From Mycolicibacterium hippocampi (GTDB lineage: Bacteria; Actinomycetota; Actinomycetes; Mycobacteriales; Mycobacteriaceae): a stretch of DNA of 64,000 nucleotides. The position numbers and the translations under genes were made by a program. The notes beneath the pieces were generated by a model, which did not search any database, was not told where the DNA came from, and saw only the letters and a program-made list of their open reading frames with translations. The stretch covers positions 1-64,000 of the forward strand of contig NZ_BLLB01000002.1 in NCBI RefSeq assembly GCF_010723735.1. Reading direction: 5' to 3'. The stretch's first letter is position 1, and each line of letters opens with the position of its first letter. Below are positions 40,535-49,760 of this stretch, in pieces.

Positions 40535-41509
40535 ATGGCTGCTGTGCCCTCTGGTTCACCCGGGTCCATCCTCAAGACCACCGCCGCCGCCTCCATCGGC
40601 ACCCTCGCGGCAGGTATCGGTTACGCCTCGTTGATCGAGCGCAACGCGTTCGTCGTGCGTGAGGCGACGATGCCGGTGCTCTCACCGGGATCGTCGCCGC
40701 TGAAGGTCCTGCACATCAGTGACATCCACATGCGGCCGAGTCAGCGGCGCAAGCAGGCGTGGCTGCGCGAGCTCGCCGGCTGGAATCCGGACTTCGTCGT
40801 CAACACCGGCGACAATCTCTCCCACCCCAAGGCCGTGCCCGCGGTGGTGCAGGCCCTCGGTGATCTGCTGTCGGTGCCCGGCGTGTTCGTCTTCGGCAGC
40901 AACGACTACTTCGCGCCGAAAATGAAGAACCCGGCGAACTACCTGACCAATCCGAGCCACCGGATCCACGGGGAACCGCTGCCGTGGCAGGACCTGCGCG
41001 CCGCGTTCACCGAGCGCGGCTGGCTGGACATGACGCACACCCGCCGCGAGTTCGAGGTGGCCGGCCTGTACATCGCCGCCGCCGGGGTCGACGACCCGCA
41101 CCTGTCCCGGGATCGTTACGCCACCATCGCCGGGCCGGCGAACGCCACCGCGAACCTGACGTTGGGCCTGACCCACTCCCCCGAGCCGCGGGTGCTGGAC
41201 CGCTTCGCCGCCGACGGCTACCAGCTGGTGATGGCGGGCCACACCCACGGCGGCCAGCTGTGTGTGCCGTTCTACGGCGCGATCGTCACCAACTGTGAAC
41301 TCGACCGGTCACGGGCCAAGGGTCCGTCCCGGTGGGGCGCACACACCCAGTTGCACGTCTCGGCGGGAATCGGCACGTCACCGTTCGCGCCGCTGCGGTT
41401 CTGCTGCCGCCCGGAGGCGACGCTGCTGACGCTGATCGCGGCCCCCACCGGAGGCTCGGACGCCCGGTCACGGGCAGGACAGTCGTATCCGACCGTCGCG
41501 GCACGGTGA
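40535..41509 (+). CDS. Calcineurin-like metallophosphoesterase (Rv3683)
   Basis: A 324-residue phosphoesterase with an N-terminal hydrophobic helix ([21 protein letters not shown]) that anchors it to the membrane. The dimetal motifs are in order: SDIHM, NTGDNL, GSNDYF, LTHSP and AGHTHGGQ. This is the YkuE/UDP-2,3-diacylglucosamine-like branch. A -10 TAGGCT (40523-40528) precedes ATG 40535 by six bases. The stop overlaps the next start (GTGA). Substrate unknown. Confidence 0.85.
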   Translation: MAAVPSGSPGSILKTTAAASIGTLAAGIGYASLIERNAFVVREATMPVLSPGSSPLKVLHISDIHMRPSQRRKQAWLRELAGWNPDFVVNTGDNLSHPKAVPAVVQALGDLLSVPGVFVFGSNDYFAPKMKNPANYLTNPSHRIHGEPLPWQDLRAAFTERGWLDMTHTRREFEVAGLYIAAAGVDDPHLSRDRYATIAGPANATANLTLGLTHSPEPRVLDRFAADGYQLVMAGHTHGGQLCVPFYGAIVTNCELDRSRAKGPSRWGAHTQLHVSAGIGTSPFAPLRFCCRPEATLLTLIAAPTGGSDARSRAGQSYPTVAAR

Positions 41510-42690
41510 GCGCGTCGGCCCTGTCCGCCCGCTGCAGCCGCTCACGTTCCTGGGTGGACAGCGCAGTGCGGCTCATCGGGGCCGACACCAGGCGCAGTGC
41601 TGACACCCACCTACTGCGCTACCCGCTGCCGTCGAGCTGGACCAAGGACGTCGACGTCTCGCTCTATCTCAAGGACGAGACCACCCACATCACCGGCAGC
41701 CTCAAGCACCGGCTGGCCCGGTCACTGTTCCTCTACGGGCTGTGCAACGGCTGGATCGACCAGAACACCACCGTCATCGAGGCCTCGTCGGGCTCCACGG
41801 CGGTCTCAGAGGCGTACTTTGCGGCGCTGCTGGGGTTGCCATTTATCGCGGTGATGCCGGCGTCGACGAGTGCGACGAAAATTGCCCTGATCGAGTCTCA
41901 AGGCGGCCGTTGCCATTTCGTCGCCGAGTCGACACAGATGTATGCCGAGGCACAGCGGCTGGCCGCCGAGACCGGCGGGCACTACCTCGACCAGTTCACC
42001 AACGCCGAACGTGCCACCGACTGGCGTGGCAACAACAACATCGCCGAGTCGATCTTCGAGCAGTTGGGCGAGGAGACACATCCGGTACCGGAGTGGATCG
42101 TGGTGGGTGCGGGCACCGGCGGGACGAGCGCCACGATCGGTCGCTACATCCGGTACCGCTGCCATCCCACCCGGCTGTGTGTCGTGGATCCGGAGAACTC
42201 CGCGTTCTTCCCCTCCTACGAGAGCGGCGACGCCGACGTCGTCACCGGGGTGTCGTCCCGCATCGAAGGCATCGGGCGACCGCGCGTGGAGCCGTCGTTC
42301 CTACCGCATGTCGTGGACCGGATGTTGGCGGTGCCCGACGCTGCGTCGGTGGCCGCCGCCCATCACGTCAGTCGGGTGCTCGGCCGCCGGGTCGGGCCGT
42401 CCACGGGAACCAACATCTGGGGTGCTTTCGAACTGCTGGCCGAGATGGCGGCCGAGGGCCGCAACGGCTCGGTGGTCACGCTTCTGGCCGACAGCGGCGA
42501 CCGGTACGCCGACACCTACTTCTGTGACGAATGGCTGACCAGCCACGGGCTCGACCCGTCCGCCTCGGCCGATGTGCTGGCCGAGTTCGAACGATCGGGA
42601 CGGTGGCCGCGGTCGTCGGCGCCGCGCGACAGTGGTCCGTCCGACGTCAGGAACAGCCACAGCGCCGCGAACGCGAAGAAGCCCAGGTAG
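41506..42690 (+). CDS. PLP-dependent cysteine synthase-like protein (Rv3684)
   Basis: Fold-type II PLP enzyme of 394 residues. The PLP lysine is in [11 protein letters not shown], substrate loop [12 protein letters not shown], phosphate-binding [12 protein letters not shown], and an [10 protein letters not shown] strand near the end. It resembles Rv3684, annotated as a lyase/cysteine synthase-like protein; the true reaction is unknown. The M. tuberculosis protein is shorter, ending just after EFERSGRW, so the last 28 residues here may not be genuine. GTG 41506 overlaps the previous stop. Confidence 0.8.
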   Translation: MSASALSARCSRSRSWVDSAVRLIGADTRRSADTHLLRYPLPSSWTKDVDVSLYLKDETTHITGSLKHRLARSLFLYGLCNGWIDQNTTVIEASSGSTAVSEAYFAALLGLPFIAVMPASTSATKIALIESQGGRCHFVAESTQMYAEAQRLAAETGGHYLDQFTNAERATDWRGNNNIAESIFEQLGEETHPVPEWIVVGAGTGGTSATIGRYIRYRCHPTRLCVVDPENSAFFPSYESGDADVVTGVSSRIEGIGRPRVEPSFLPHVVDRMLAVPDAASVAAAHHVSRVLGRRVGPSTGTNIWGAFELLAEMAAEGRNGSVVTLLADSGDRYADTYFCDEWLTSHGLDPSASADVLAEFERSGRWPRSSAPRDSGPSDVRNSHSAANAKKPR

Positions 42691-42713
42691 ATCGATGCGC
42701 CTAACCCCGTCAT
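42516..42713 (-). CDS. Possible small membrane protein antisense to the Rv3684-like 3' end
   Basis: A 65-codon frame begins [20 protein letters not shown], one convincing helix, with GAGG eight bases before the ATG. The rest is polar and overlaps the end of the opposite gene, whose own last codons look non-conserved. It may be a genuine single-helix peptide of about 35-65 residues; low certainty. Confidence 0.3.
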   Translation of the reverse strand: MTGLGASIYLGFFAFAALWLFLTSDGPLSRGADDRGHRPDRSNSASTSAEADGSSPWLVSHSSQK

Positions 42714-42854
42714 CGCACGCCTCGTTTCGTTCGGTTCTGTCTGTCAGTGTGCATAACGCCACCGACAACCCGAATCCATCCCTCGGCGTGTCGCACCGGC
42801 GATAGGCGTTTGGCTTGAACCCTGGCCAGTGCGATACGCTGTCGTGGCTTCACG

Positions 42855-42928
42855 CGGGGTGTGGCGCAGCTTGGTAGCGTGCTTCGTTCGGGACGAAGAG
42901 GTCGTGGGTTCGAATCCCGCCACCCCGA
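42855..42928 (+). tRNA. tRNA-Pro (anticodon CGG), probable integration site
   Basis: A full cloverleaf is present. The acceptor stem is CGGGGTG/CACCCCG, the D arm GCGC/GCGT, the anticodon stem CTTCG/CGAAG with loop TTCGGGA (anticodon CGG), and the T arm GTGGG-TTCGAAT-CCCGC. The discriminator is A. An integrase gene begins 52 bases after the tRNA 3' end and points toward it, the usual layout of an element integrated at a tRNA. I could not find the second copy of the 3' end by eye. Confidence 0.93.
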
Positions 42929-42980
42929 CTCGTGTGATCGCAGGTAGAGGCCCTGACCGGGAATTCCGGTCGGGGCCTTC

Positions 42981-44180
42981 TTACTTCCCAGTCCGCAGCT
43001 GGTCCGCAGTGGCTGCCAGAGACCGCATTCGCGCGGCATCTAGTGCAACTGAAACTTGCTCCAGGTCGTCGGGGAACAGGTCGGCATACGTATCCAGGGT
43101 CAAGACCGCAGAAGCGTGTCCCAGCATCGTCTGAACAGCCTTGACGTTGGCCCCGGCGCTGATCGACAAGGACGCTGCCGTATGACGAAGGTCGTGAGGC
43201 GTGACGGTGGGATACGCCGGGTCTGCTTCCTGAAGCCGTTGGACAGCCATGTTGAACACCCGCGGCCGCCACGTCGACACTCGCAACAATGCTCCGCCGG
43301 GTGACGTGAACACCAAATCGTCTCGTCGCTTGCCGATCATGATCGCGGCCAGCGGATCAGCAAGGAACGCAGGGAAGGGCACCGAGCGACGCTCGTGGGA
43401 TTTGGGTGACGACCACACCACACGTCCCTTGACCTCGGCGACCGCCTCACGGATATTTACCCTCCGGCGGAGCATGTCGAAGGACTCCACCCGTAGCGCT
43501 GCCATCTCGCCCCAGCGCAGCCCGGTGTAGGCCAGGAATCGAACAACAACGGCGTACTCGCCGACCTCGCGGGCCAGAAGCTCCACCTGCTGGTGTGTCA
43601 GGTAGCCCCGCGCTCGGTGCTGTCGTCGCGGCGACTTCACTCCTGTGCACGGATTGCGGGGGATCCGTCGATCGTCGACGGCCATCTCCAAGATCTGCCT
43701 CAGGACGCTGAGCGCGTTCTCGATGGTGGCCGGTTTGGCTCCGCCCGCCGCCAATTGCTGCACCCACGCCCTGATATCCGACGATTGCACGTCGGCTACA
43801 GCGACCGCGGCCCACCGGCCTTCGACGTAGCCCGACCAGGCGAATGCGCGTGTCGCAACCGTCGTCTCCTTCAAATGACCCTGTGTGCCAAGCCATTTCC
43901 CATGCAGCTCACGGACGGTGATGCGCCCGGCTTTCGGCGCGACATAGGTGCCGATCGTCTGAGCGGCCGTGATCTCATTGAGAAAGGCCTGAGCGTCCAC
44001 CTTGCGGTCGAACGAACGCGTGTTCTCCCCGCCTTGATCGTCGACGTAACGGGCCAACCAGCGGCGGCCCATACCGCTACGTGCGGTGGGGCTCCCGTCT
44101 GATCGACGCCACCGGTCCTCGACACCAGCCCGACGGTTTCGTCGCTGCAAGTCGACCACCTCCTCTACCGCCAGTTTCAC
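42981..44180 (-). CDS. int: Tyrosine recombinase (integrase)
   Basis: About 399 residues. Catalytic residues are in TGLRWGEMAAL (Arg I), HDLRHTAASL (His-x-x-Arg) and GHASAVLTLDTYADLF (His and nucleophile Tyr). The N-terminal arm-binding and core-binding (SAM-like) domains are present (VRELHGKWLGTQGHLKETT). The frame is open to 44303, but GTG 44180, just before VEEVVDLQRRNRRAGVEDRW, fits the typical start of mycobacteriophage-type integrases. It would integrate and excise the element at the tRNA-Pro gene. Divergent from the excisionase-like gene. Confidence 0.9.
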   Translation of the reverse strand: MKLAVEEVVDLQRRNRRAGVEDRWRRSDGSPTARSGMGRRWLARYVDDQGGENTRSFDRKVDAQAFLNEITAAQTIGTYVAPKAGRITVRELHGKWLGTQGHLKETTVATRAFAWSGYVEGRWAAVAVADVQSSDIRAWVQQLAAGGAKPATIENALSVLRQILEMAVDDRRIPRNPCTGVKSPRRQHRARGYLTHQQVELLAREVGEYAVVVRFLAYTGLRWGEMAALRVESFDMLRRRVNIREAVAEVKGRVVWSSPKSHERRSVPFPAFLADPLAAIMIGKRRDDLVFTSPGGALLRVSTWRPRVFNMAVQRLQEADPAYPTVTPHDLRHTAASLSISAGANVKAVQTMLGHASAVLTLDTYADLFPDDLEQVSVALDAARMRSLAATADQLRTGK

Positions 44181-44317
44181 ACCGACCACCGACAGCCGAC
44201 GAAAGCGTTCGGCTGGAGTCAATTTGTAGGCGAAGTTGAGGGTACTGGTGGACAAATGCAGGGCGCCACCACCACCGTTGGATTCGTTGACAGAACCCAC
44301 CATTGAGGAGCAGCTAC

Positions 44318-44515
44318 ATGGATCTACTGAGCGCCAAACAGGTTTCGGACATCATCGGCGTCCCCGTTGGAACTCTCCGCTACTGGCGCCACTGCGATAT
44401 CGGGCCGGCCAGTTTCACCTTGGGCCGCCGGGTCGTGTACCGGCGCGACGAGGTACTGCGATGGATCGCGGAACAAGAAACCGCGACCCGGCGGGGAGGC
44501 GGAGACGCCGCGTGA
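44318..44515 (+). CDS. MerR/AlpA-like excisionase-type DNA-binding protein
   Basis: Sixty-five residues with a winged helix-turn-helix: LLSAKQVSDIIGVPVGTLRYWRH, then the wing FTLGRRVVYRRDEVLRWIAEQE. This is the usual excisionase or directionality-factor type next to an integrase. ATG 44318 has TTGAGGAGC seven bases upstream. It is divergent from int and starts the rightward gene set of the element. Confidence 0.8.
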   Translation: MDLLSAKQVSDIIGVPVGTLRYWRHCDIGPASFTLGRRVVYRRDEVLRWIAEQETATRRGGGDAA

Positions 44516-44648
44516 ACCGCGCCCACGAAAGAGACCCCGGGGCCTAGCCGAGGTCTTTGTTCGAACCACCTGATCATCCGACACGGAAGTTCCACATGAG
44601 AATAGCTCGTCAACGCAGCCTGCATAAGCACGGTGTGCAGGAAATCCT

Positions 44649-46232
44649 ATGAGCGACAACACCGAGACGGACAAGAAGTCGGTGGCCGCGCGCTTGGTCG
44701 GCATGGCACAGGAACGCTACCTGCTCGGACTCTCCGATGAGGGTGAGCCGTTCGGAGCTGACCGCGATCGCCCGCACTTGGTCATGCTCCTCCGCGCCGG
44801 CAAGGCCGGTCTACGCGCCGACCTAGCCGCACGGTACTTCGCCGAGACCGGCGCGGTCGCCGGCGGCCAGGCCCTGACTGACGCCACGCTGATCCTTGAA
44901 GGATTGGCTGCCACGAAGCCGCCCGAACGCCTGAACCTCCGCGTCGCTGACGATGACGGCACGATCTACATCGATACCGGACTACCCAACGGCCAGGTGA
45001 TTCGTATCCGACAGGGCCGGTGGACGCTGACCGAGCGGGCACCTGTGCGCTTTCTACGCACCAAGTTGACCGGAGCGATGCCGCTGCCGGCTCAGGGCGG
45101 GGATATCGAGAAGCTCTGGGATTTCGTCAACGTCGACTTCGAAGACCGACCGGTCCTCCTCGCTGCCCTCATTGCCGCTCTTGTCCAGACCGACGTCCCA
45201 CACCCGATCTTGGCGCTGTTCGCCGAGCAGGGCAGCGCCAAGAGCACAACCACCCGCATGCTGGTCGATCTCATCGACCCGTCACCGGTTCCCCTACGGC
45301 AGGCACCGCGTGATTCCGATTCGTGGGTCACTGCGGCGTCCGGGTCGTGGGTTGTTGCCTTGGACAATCTGTCGACGATTCCGCCCTGGTTGTCGGATTC
45401 CCTGTGCCGTGCCGCCACAGGCGACGGCAACGTCAAACGGGCGTTGTACACGGACTCCGATCTCGCGGTGATCAAATTTCGGCGGTGCGTCATCATCAAC
45501 GGCATCGACGTCGGCGCAGTGCGACCCGACCTCGCGGAGCGACTGGCGACAGTCGACCTGCGACGCATTGATCGCCACATGCGACAACCGGAAGCCACGA
45601 TGCGACAACAGTGGCGCACGGCTCTACCAGGCATTTTGGGCGGGCTTCTTGATCTGGCCGCCGTGGTTCATCAACGGCTGGAAACCATTTCGGTCGACGT
45701 GTCGCCACGGATGGCGGACTTCAGTCGCACGCTGGCGGCCGTTGACGAGATTCTGTCGACCCATGGCTTCCGGCGTTACTTGTCACGCGCCAGTCAACTC
45801 TCCGAGGACAGCCTGTCCGCCGACCCGTTCATCGAACAGCTAAGGCTGCACATCCGGGAACCGCTCATCGGAAAGTCCGGCGGCGACCTGCTGGCGACAG
45901 TCACGCCGACCGGCGACACCTGGCGCAGACCAAAGGAGTGGCCTCGGAACGGCCGGGATGTCACAGCCGTCCTGCGACGGCACGCACCTGCGCTCCGGAG
46001 TCTGGGTTGGGCGATCGAAGACGATGGCGCTCGAAATCATCGGAACGTGCTGCTGTGGACCATCTATCCGCCCTACAAAGATGTGTCGGCCAAACAACCC
46101 TCGCAATCCTCGCGTCCCTCACGCATTTCGGCTCCGCGTGAGCTGTCGTCCTTTGTTCAAGATCTGCCGGCGCCCCGCCAGACCATCCCGAACAAGCATT
46201 CGGGCGACAATCTCGACGTCGAGGCCTCATGA
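44649..46232 (+). CDS. P-loop replication-type protein of the integrated element
   Basis: A 527-residue protein with a P-loop (LFAEQGSAKSTTTRML, about residues 190-205), an acidic VVALDNLSTIPPW strand (Walker B-like), a sensor-type CVIINGIDV and an arginine-rich region. A helical C-terminus (FIEQLRLHIREPLIG) follows. The arrangement resembles primase-helicase-like or DnaA/AAA proteins in actinobacterial phage satellites and integrated elements, where they drive element replication. That role is inferred. ATG 44649 follows a weak GGAAATCCT site. It has no obvious primase zinc motif. Confidence 0.6.
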   Translation: MSDNTETDKKSVAARLVGMAQERYLLGLSDEGEPFGADRDRPHLVMLLRAGKAGLRADLAARYFAETGAVAGGQALTDATLILEGLAATKPPERLNLRVADDDGTIYIDTGLPNGQVIRIRQGRWTLTERAPVRFLRTKLTGAMPLPAQGGDIEKLWDFVNVDFEDRPVLLAALIAALVQTDVPHPILALFAEQGSAKSTTTRMLVDLIDPSPVPLRQAPRDSDSWVTAASGSWVVALDNLSTIPPWLSDSLCRAATGDGNVKRALYTDSDLAVIKFRRCVIINGIDVGAVRPDLAERLATVDLRRIDRHMRQPEATMRQQWRTALPGILGGLLDLAAVVHQRLETISVDVSPRMADFSRTLAAVDEILSTHGFRRYLSRASQLSEDSLSADPFIEQLRLHIREPLIGKSGGDLLATVTPTGDTWRRPKEWPRNGRDVTAVLRRHAPALRSLGWAIEDDGARNHRNVLLWTIYPPYKDVSAKQPSQSSRPSRISAPRELSSFVQDLPAPRQTIPNKHSGDNLDVEAS

Positions 46233-46311
46233 CCGCGCTCGTCGTCACGGCTGCGCCGGACCTTTCGGGCACAATCAGCACCACGTCCCTCTACGTGAGG
46301 AGTTGGTGTCC

Positions 46312-46770
46312 GTGAGCGCGCAATTCGAGGCGATCGCCCAGGCGGTCATCCACGACTGGCCTGACTACGGGTGGTCCGGCCGATTGGAGGCGGCCATCAA
46401 GCAGCTGTATCTGTCAGAACTTACTTATCCGGCAACATGGTCCAGCGACCGTTGCGAGGAGTTCGCAGAGAGCCACGCCGGCGACGACGCGCTCCTTCTC
46501 ACCAGCTCACTGGACGACCTCATCGATACCGTCACAGATTGCTATGTGCGCGATCACGGAGTTCTCCCCCATCGTGACGATTCAGCTCTGTTACTTACAG
46601 CGGCGCGTCGGGACGTGCTCGACGAGCTGGAGCTCCGGTTCGCGGCTGACCTACCTGCCGAGATCGCCGCGTTGACAGCCCACGGTGTTGGAAGGGCAAA
46701 TGGCTCTCTGACGGCGTGCGGGCCGGCCCAACGGCGGCAGAGCAGCACACTGCGCCTAAGCCGTCCTTAG
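46312..46770 (+). CDS. Hypothetical element protein
   Basis: About 152 residues, acidic and helical (FEAIAQAVIHDWPDYGWSGRLEAAIKQLY, then SSLDDLIDTVTDCYVRDHG). I do not recognise it. GTG 46312 has AGGAG ten bases upstream; GTG 46306 is also in frame. It follows the replication-type gene after 79 bases and is probably in the same transcript. A hairpin at its stop codon may end that transcript. Confidence 0.5.
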   Translation: MSAQFEAIAQAVIHDWPDYGWSGRLEAAIKQLYLSELTYPATWSSDRCEEFAESHAGDDALLLTSSLDDLIDTVTDCYVRDHGVLPHRDDSALLLTAARRDVLDELELRFAADLPAEIAALTAHGVGRANGSLTACGPAQRRQSSTLRLSRP

Positions 46771-46771
46771 G
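46755..46771 (+). terminator. Possible terminator at the end of the replication block
   Basis: CCTAAG (46755-46760) pairs with CTTAGG (46766-46771) over a five-base loop, and TTTT follows nine bases later. The stem includes the stop codon of the preceding gene. Weak stem, so moderate support only. Confidence 0.35.
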
Positions 46772-46937
46772 TAGGTTCCGTTTTGCGGCGGCACCATCCG
46801 CTTCGAAATGGCCTTTTCCACTCCCGTGTCGACAGACGAGATGCGATCGAGCGGCGCATAGATCCCTTGAAGCCGCGTTCGCTATTTCCGGACCGGGGGC
46901 GCTGCCTCTCCTGCTCCTCATCTCTGACGATAGCGCC

Positions 46938-46971
46938 TACACTTGTCGGTAGGTGCATCTAAGGTGCATCT
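46938..46971 (+). promoter_or_regulatory. Promoter and direct-repeat operator of the cargo operon
   Basis: A -10 box TACACT (46938-46943) is followed at the expected transcription start by two perfect copies of AGGTGCATCT (46951-46960 and 46962-46971), 11 bases apart or one helical turn. The first gene begins at 46988. The repeat placement suggests a repressor site, perhaps for the HTH protein encoded second in the operon. Confidence 0.5.
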
Positions 46972-46987
46972 CTATGGACAGGACAGT

Positions 46988-47824
46988 ATGACCATCGATC
47001 CACACACACTTCGCCCAGCTGAGGACGTTCCATTGGGGGGGCTGCCCTCGGCCGATCCGACCCTGCTCGGAAACGCTCCCCTCGAAGTCGCAGTGATCGA
47101 GATCCGGTATACCGCCCGTACCGACGAGATCACACCGGAGGTCGCCGCTGCTTTCCGGGACGACCTTGTGGAGAACACGGGGGTGGACTTCCCGAGCATT
47201 CAACCCACCGTCCAACAGCAGATGAGGATCGACTTCGGGGCCAACGGCGTTTCCCAGGTGGCAGCGGAGTCCAGTGGGTGGCAAATTGCTTCCGCGGACG
47301 GAGCACACGTCACGCTCATGCCCGACATCCTGATCATGCAGGTCAACCGCTACGAGCGATGGCGTACCAGCATGAAGGCTCCGCTAACCGTTCTGGTCGA
47401 ATCTCTCGGACGGTTAGTCAAGCCATCGTTGGTGCACCGCATCGGTCTGCGGTACGTCGACCGCTTCCATGACAGTGGGTTCAACTCTGCAGAGGCTTGG
47501 CGTGGCCGGATCGACGACACCCTTCTGGGCCCTGTGCTTAACCCAGTGTTCGGCGGCAGTGTTCGAGGTGCTCAACAGCAGGTGGAGATCCGGCTTGATG
47601 ATCATCACGGCGCGTTGCTGCGGCATGGACCAGTTCGCGATGATTCGGGCAAGTGCGTGCAGTATCTACTCGATACGGACGTGTTCCGCCACTCCTCATT
47701 CACGTTCGACGTGCGAGAGGTCGTCATCTCAGCGGAGCGGCTGAACCGCACTTCGTTGTCACTTTTTCAGGCGTCGGTTACCGATACCTACCTGAAAGAG
47801 CTTCGAGAAGGGAGCGCGAAATGA
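46988..47824 (+). CDS. TIGR04255-family protein (cargo operon gene 1)
   Basis: A 278-residue soluble protein. The start NAPLEVAVIEIRYTA and the middle block SLVHRIGLRYVDRFHDSGF fit the TIGR04255 family, a scattered family of unknown function. A conserved YERWRTSMKAPLTVL segment precedes the IGLRY strand, and a beta-rich C-terminus has VRGAQQQVEIRLDD. No nuclease or ATPase motif is visible. ATG 46988 lies 17 bases after the direct repeats. The stop overlaps the next ATG (ATGA). Confidence 0.65.
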   Translation: MTIDPHTLRPAEDVPLGGLPSADPTLLGNAPLEVAVIEIRYTARTDEITPEVAAAFRDDLVENTGVDFPSIQPTVQQQMRIDFGANGVSQVAAESSGWQIASADGAHVTLMPDILIMQVNRYERWRTSMKAPLTVLVESLGRLVKPSLVHRIGLRYVDRFHDSGFNSAEAWRGRIDDTLLGPVLNPVFGGSVRGAQQQVEIRLDDHHGALLRHGPVRDDSGKCVQYLLDTDVFRHSSFTFDVREVVISAERLNRTSLSLFQASVTDTYLKELREGSAK

Positions 47825-48573
47825 CGATCATGGAGCAGCAGCCGACCGGCTCCCGCGTGCTCCGGTCACCTTCCTGGGCCCGAGCACAAAAGGGCCTGTA
47901 CCCGGCCCCTTGCGAGGACGGACTCTGGTCCAGCACGTTCGTGGAGATGAGTTCATCGCCGGGGTTGCGGGATGTCGTCGCGCATTTCTCTGGAGCCCTC
48001 GACCCGTGCGGATGGGATCAGGTTCGCGTCGAAGTTTTCAAGAGTCTCGACGGGCAGATGAACCTTCCGGGCTCGGCGCTGTGGTTGACGATGCCGTATA
48101 CATTCATCGATACGGTGCTGTCCGACGAGCAACAGATCGACGAGACGGTCGACGTTCTTGATGCCTTCGAACGAATCCGAGCCGAACTGGGCCTAACGCA
48201 GAAGGAGATGTTCAAGGCCACCGGCATCAACAAGCGCACGTTCCACTCGTGGGCGGCAAAGCCCCCCGCCAGCCGGCCCCGTGTAGCCAGCTTGGGTGGA
48301 CTGTGGGAGTTGGCGGACGCCGTCGACGACCTCCGCAGCACACTGGACCAGCCGATGAACAGGTGGCTGCGTGCCGACAAGAAGCGAGCCTCCGCACTAC
48401 TCGACGGCCGGTTCGACGACCTCGTTGACCTGGCTGTGGATCGGACGCCGTTCCCTCGGCGAGAGATCGGCACTTCGGTATACGAGGGGATCGCCGAACA
48501 CGTCGAGACACCGATCATTCGAACCGGTGGTCCGGTGGTGACCGAGAACGTCGAGGACGGATTCGCCCGGTGA
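47821..48573 (+). CDS. HTH regulator, Xre/MbcA-antitoxin-like (cargo operon gene 2)
   Basis: A 250-residue protein. Residues 1-105 form an unrecognised beta-rich domain (LRDVVAHFSGALDPCGWDQ). Residues about 115-150 are a Cro/Xre helix-turn-helix (LGLTQKEMFKATGINKRTFHSW). Residues about 160-205 (SLGGLWELADAVDDL...RWLRADKKRASALLDG) look like the C-terminal domain of MbcA/ParS/Xre antitoxins. The N-terminal extension is unusual for such antitoxins. It is translationally coupled on both sides (ATGA and GTGA). It is the likely autoregulator of the operon; role inferred. Confidence 0.6.
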   Translation: MTIMEQQPTGSRVLRSPSWARAQKGLYPAPCEDGLWSSTFVEMSSSPGLRDVVAHFSGALDPCGWDQVRVEVFKSLDGQMNLPGSALWLTMPYTFIDTVLSDEQQIDETVDVLDAFERIRAELGLTQKEMFKATGINKRTFHSWAAKPPASRPRVASLGGLWELADAVDDLRSTLDQPMNRWLRADKKRASALLDGRFDDLVDLAVDRTPFPRREIGTSVYEGIAEHVETPIIRTGGPVVTENVEDGFAR

Positions 48574-49739
48574 CTATTGATCGACTCCTGCCGGAGCGAT
48601 GGCCCCCGCACACGCTTCTCGCTCTGGAGCGGTGGCGGCAAGGGCATCTTCTCCCGATGGATCGCGGCGCATGGATCGTCCCAGCGTGGGTAGATGACCC
48701 TGTAACCGGAGAACCCGCTGCCGATGGAGCGTTGGGTGAGGTGCGTGCTCGGTCAGCACCATTGAGCGACAGCGGGTATGCCGCGGTGGTGTCACAGACC
48801 TGCGACATTGCGGGCGGTCCCGGGATGCGGCATCCGCTGGTGCAGGCATGCCCGGTACGCGACATCTCAGTCTTTTCGACGGAGAAGGTCCAGCAGATCA
48901 AAGACCATCAGCTCTCCGACTACGTCTGGCTAAGTGAGCCTCCAGTTCCTGGAGCGGTTTGGGCCGTGGACCTGCGCGCGATCGTTCCGGTCAGCAAGGG
49001 TTTGCTCGCTGCGCAGGAACCGGTCGTGGGGCTCGCCTCGATTGAGGACGAGCTCATTCTCGGACAGCGCCTTGCCAGCAAACTTGGCCGGCCTGCTGTG
49101 CACGATGCGCTTGCCGGTCCGGTATTCGAAGCTCTGCGCAAACTCATTTCGAAGGCGAAGAAGTCGCAGGACTGGTGCGATGACGTCGAACAGCTTCGTT
49201 TGGAGATCGTCGAGGGGACCACACTGTATCCGAAGCGTGTGCGACTACTCGTGCTGACAGACGTCCGCTTCGGACCGTCGGAGAAGAAACCGCTTCGCGA
49301 CGAATGGAAGTCCCATCGGAAGTCATTGAACGCCGCCGGGATTACTTGGGAACCAATCCATTTCCTCACGGTCGACAAATGGCCCCGTGCGACTCTATCG
49401 CGCGTCGGTACCCATCGAAGCGCCGACTCTCGAGCGCGGACGGTTTGCATAGACCCACTCGGGGTGTCCGCCTCACCAATCGCACAGCTGATTTCGGACA
49501 GGGTGGCCCCACGTACCTATCGAAGCACGCCGCGGTCCGCTCCCGGCCGGATCGCGGAGTCAGAAGGCAGGTTACGAGCGACTGCGCTCACTGGCGACGG
49601 ATCCGCCCTAGGGCGCTCGGCAACGCCGATGCCGATGTTGCGCAGGACGCACATCGATTGCCTGGCGGGTTATCTGCCACGTGACCCAGGTTACGCAGCG
49701 CGCATCACGCGGGCACAACGGGCGTTGACGACCAGATGA
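48570..49739 (+). CDS. Unknown protein with SQTCDI motif (cargo operon gene 3)
   Basis: A 389-residue protein I cannot assign. The clearest motif is AAVVSQTCDIAGGPGMRHP (about residues 70-88), with a Cys-Asp pair that could be catalytic or metal-binding, followed by VQACPVRDIS. A mixed region to about residue 275 (LLVLTDVRFGPSEKKPLRDE) looks folded. The last 110 residues are low-complexity and rich in Arg/Ser/Ala, so the C-terminus may be disordered or shifted by an error. GTG 48570 overlaps the previous stop. It could be the effector whose partner is the HTH protein; that is a guess. Confidence 0.5.
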   Translation: MTIDRLLPERWPPHTLLALERWRQGHLLPMDRGAWIVPAWVDDPVTGEPAADGALGEVRARSAPLSDSGYAAVVSQTCDIAGGPGMRHPLVQACPVRDISVFSTEKVQQIKDHQLSDYVWLSEPPVPGAVWAVDLRAIVPVSKGLLAAQEPVVGLASIEDELILGQRLASKLGRPAVHDALAGPVFEALRKLISKAKKSQDWCDDVEQLRLEIVEGTTLYPKRVRLLVLTDVRFGPSEKKPLRDEWKSHRKSLNAAGITWEPIHFLTVDKWPRATLSRVGTHRSADSRARTVCIDPLGVSASPIAQLISDRVAPRTYRSTPRSAPGRIAESEGRLRATALTGDGSALGRSATPMPMLRRTHIDCLAGYLPRDPGYAARITRAQRALTTR

Positions 49740-49760
49740 TCGATACGGTTGCTGAGCCGT

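Noticed and set aside
37839..40559. A 906-codon open frame on the minus strand
   Set aside because: It lies fully antisense to ponA2 and has arginine/histidine-rich, motif-free sequence. It is a high-GC shadow of the real gene.
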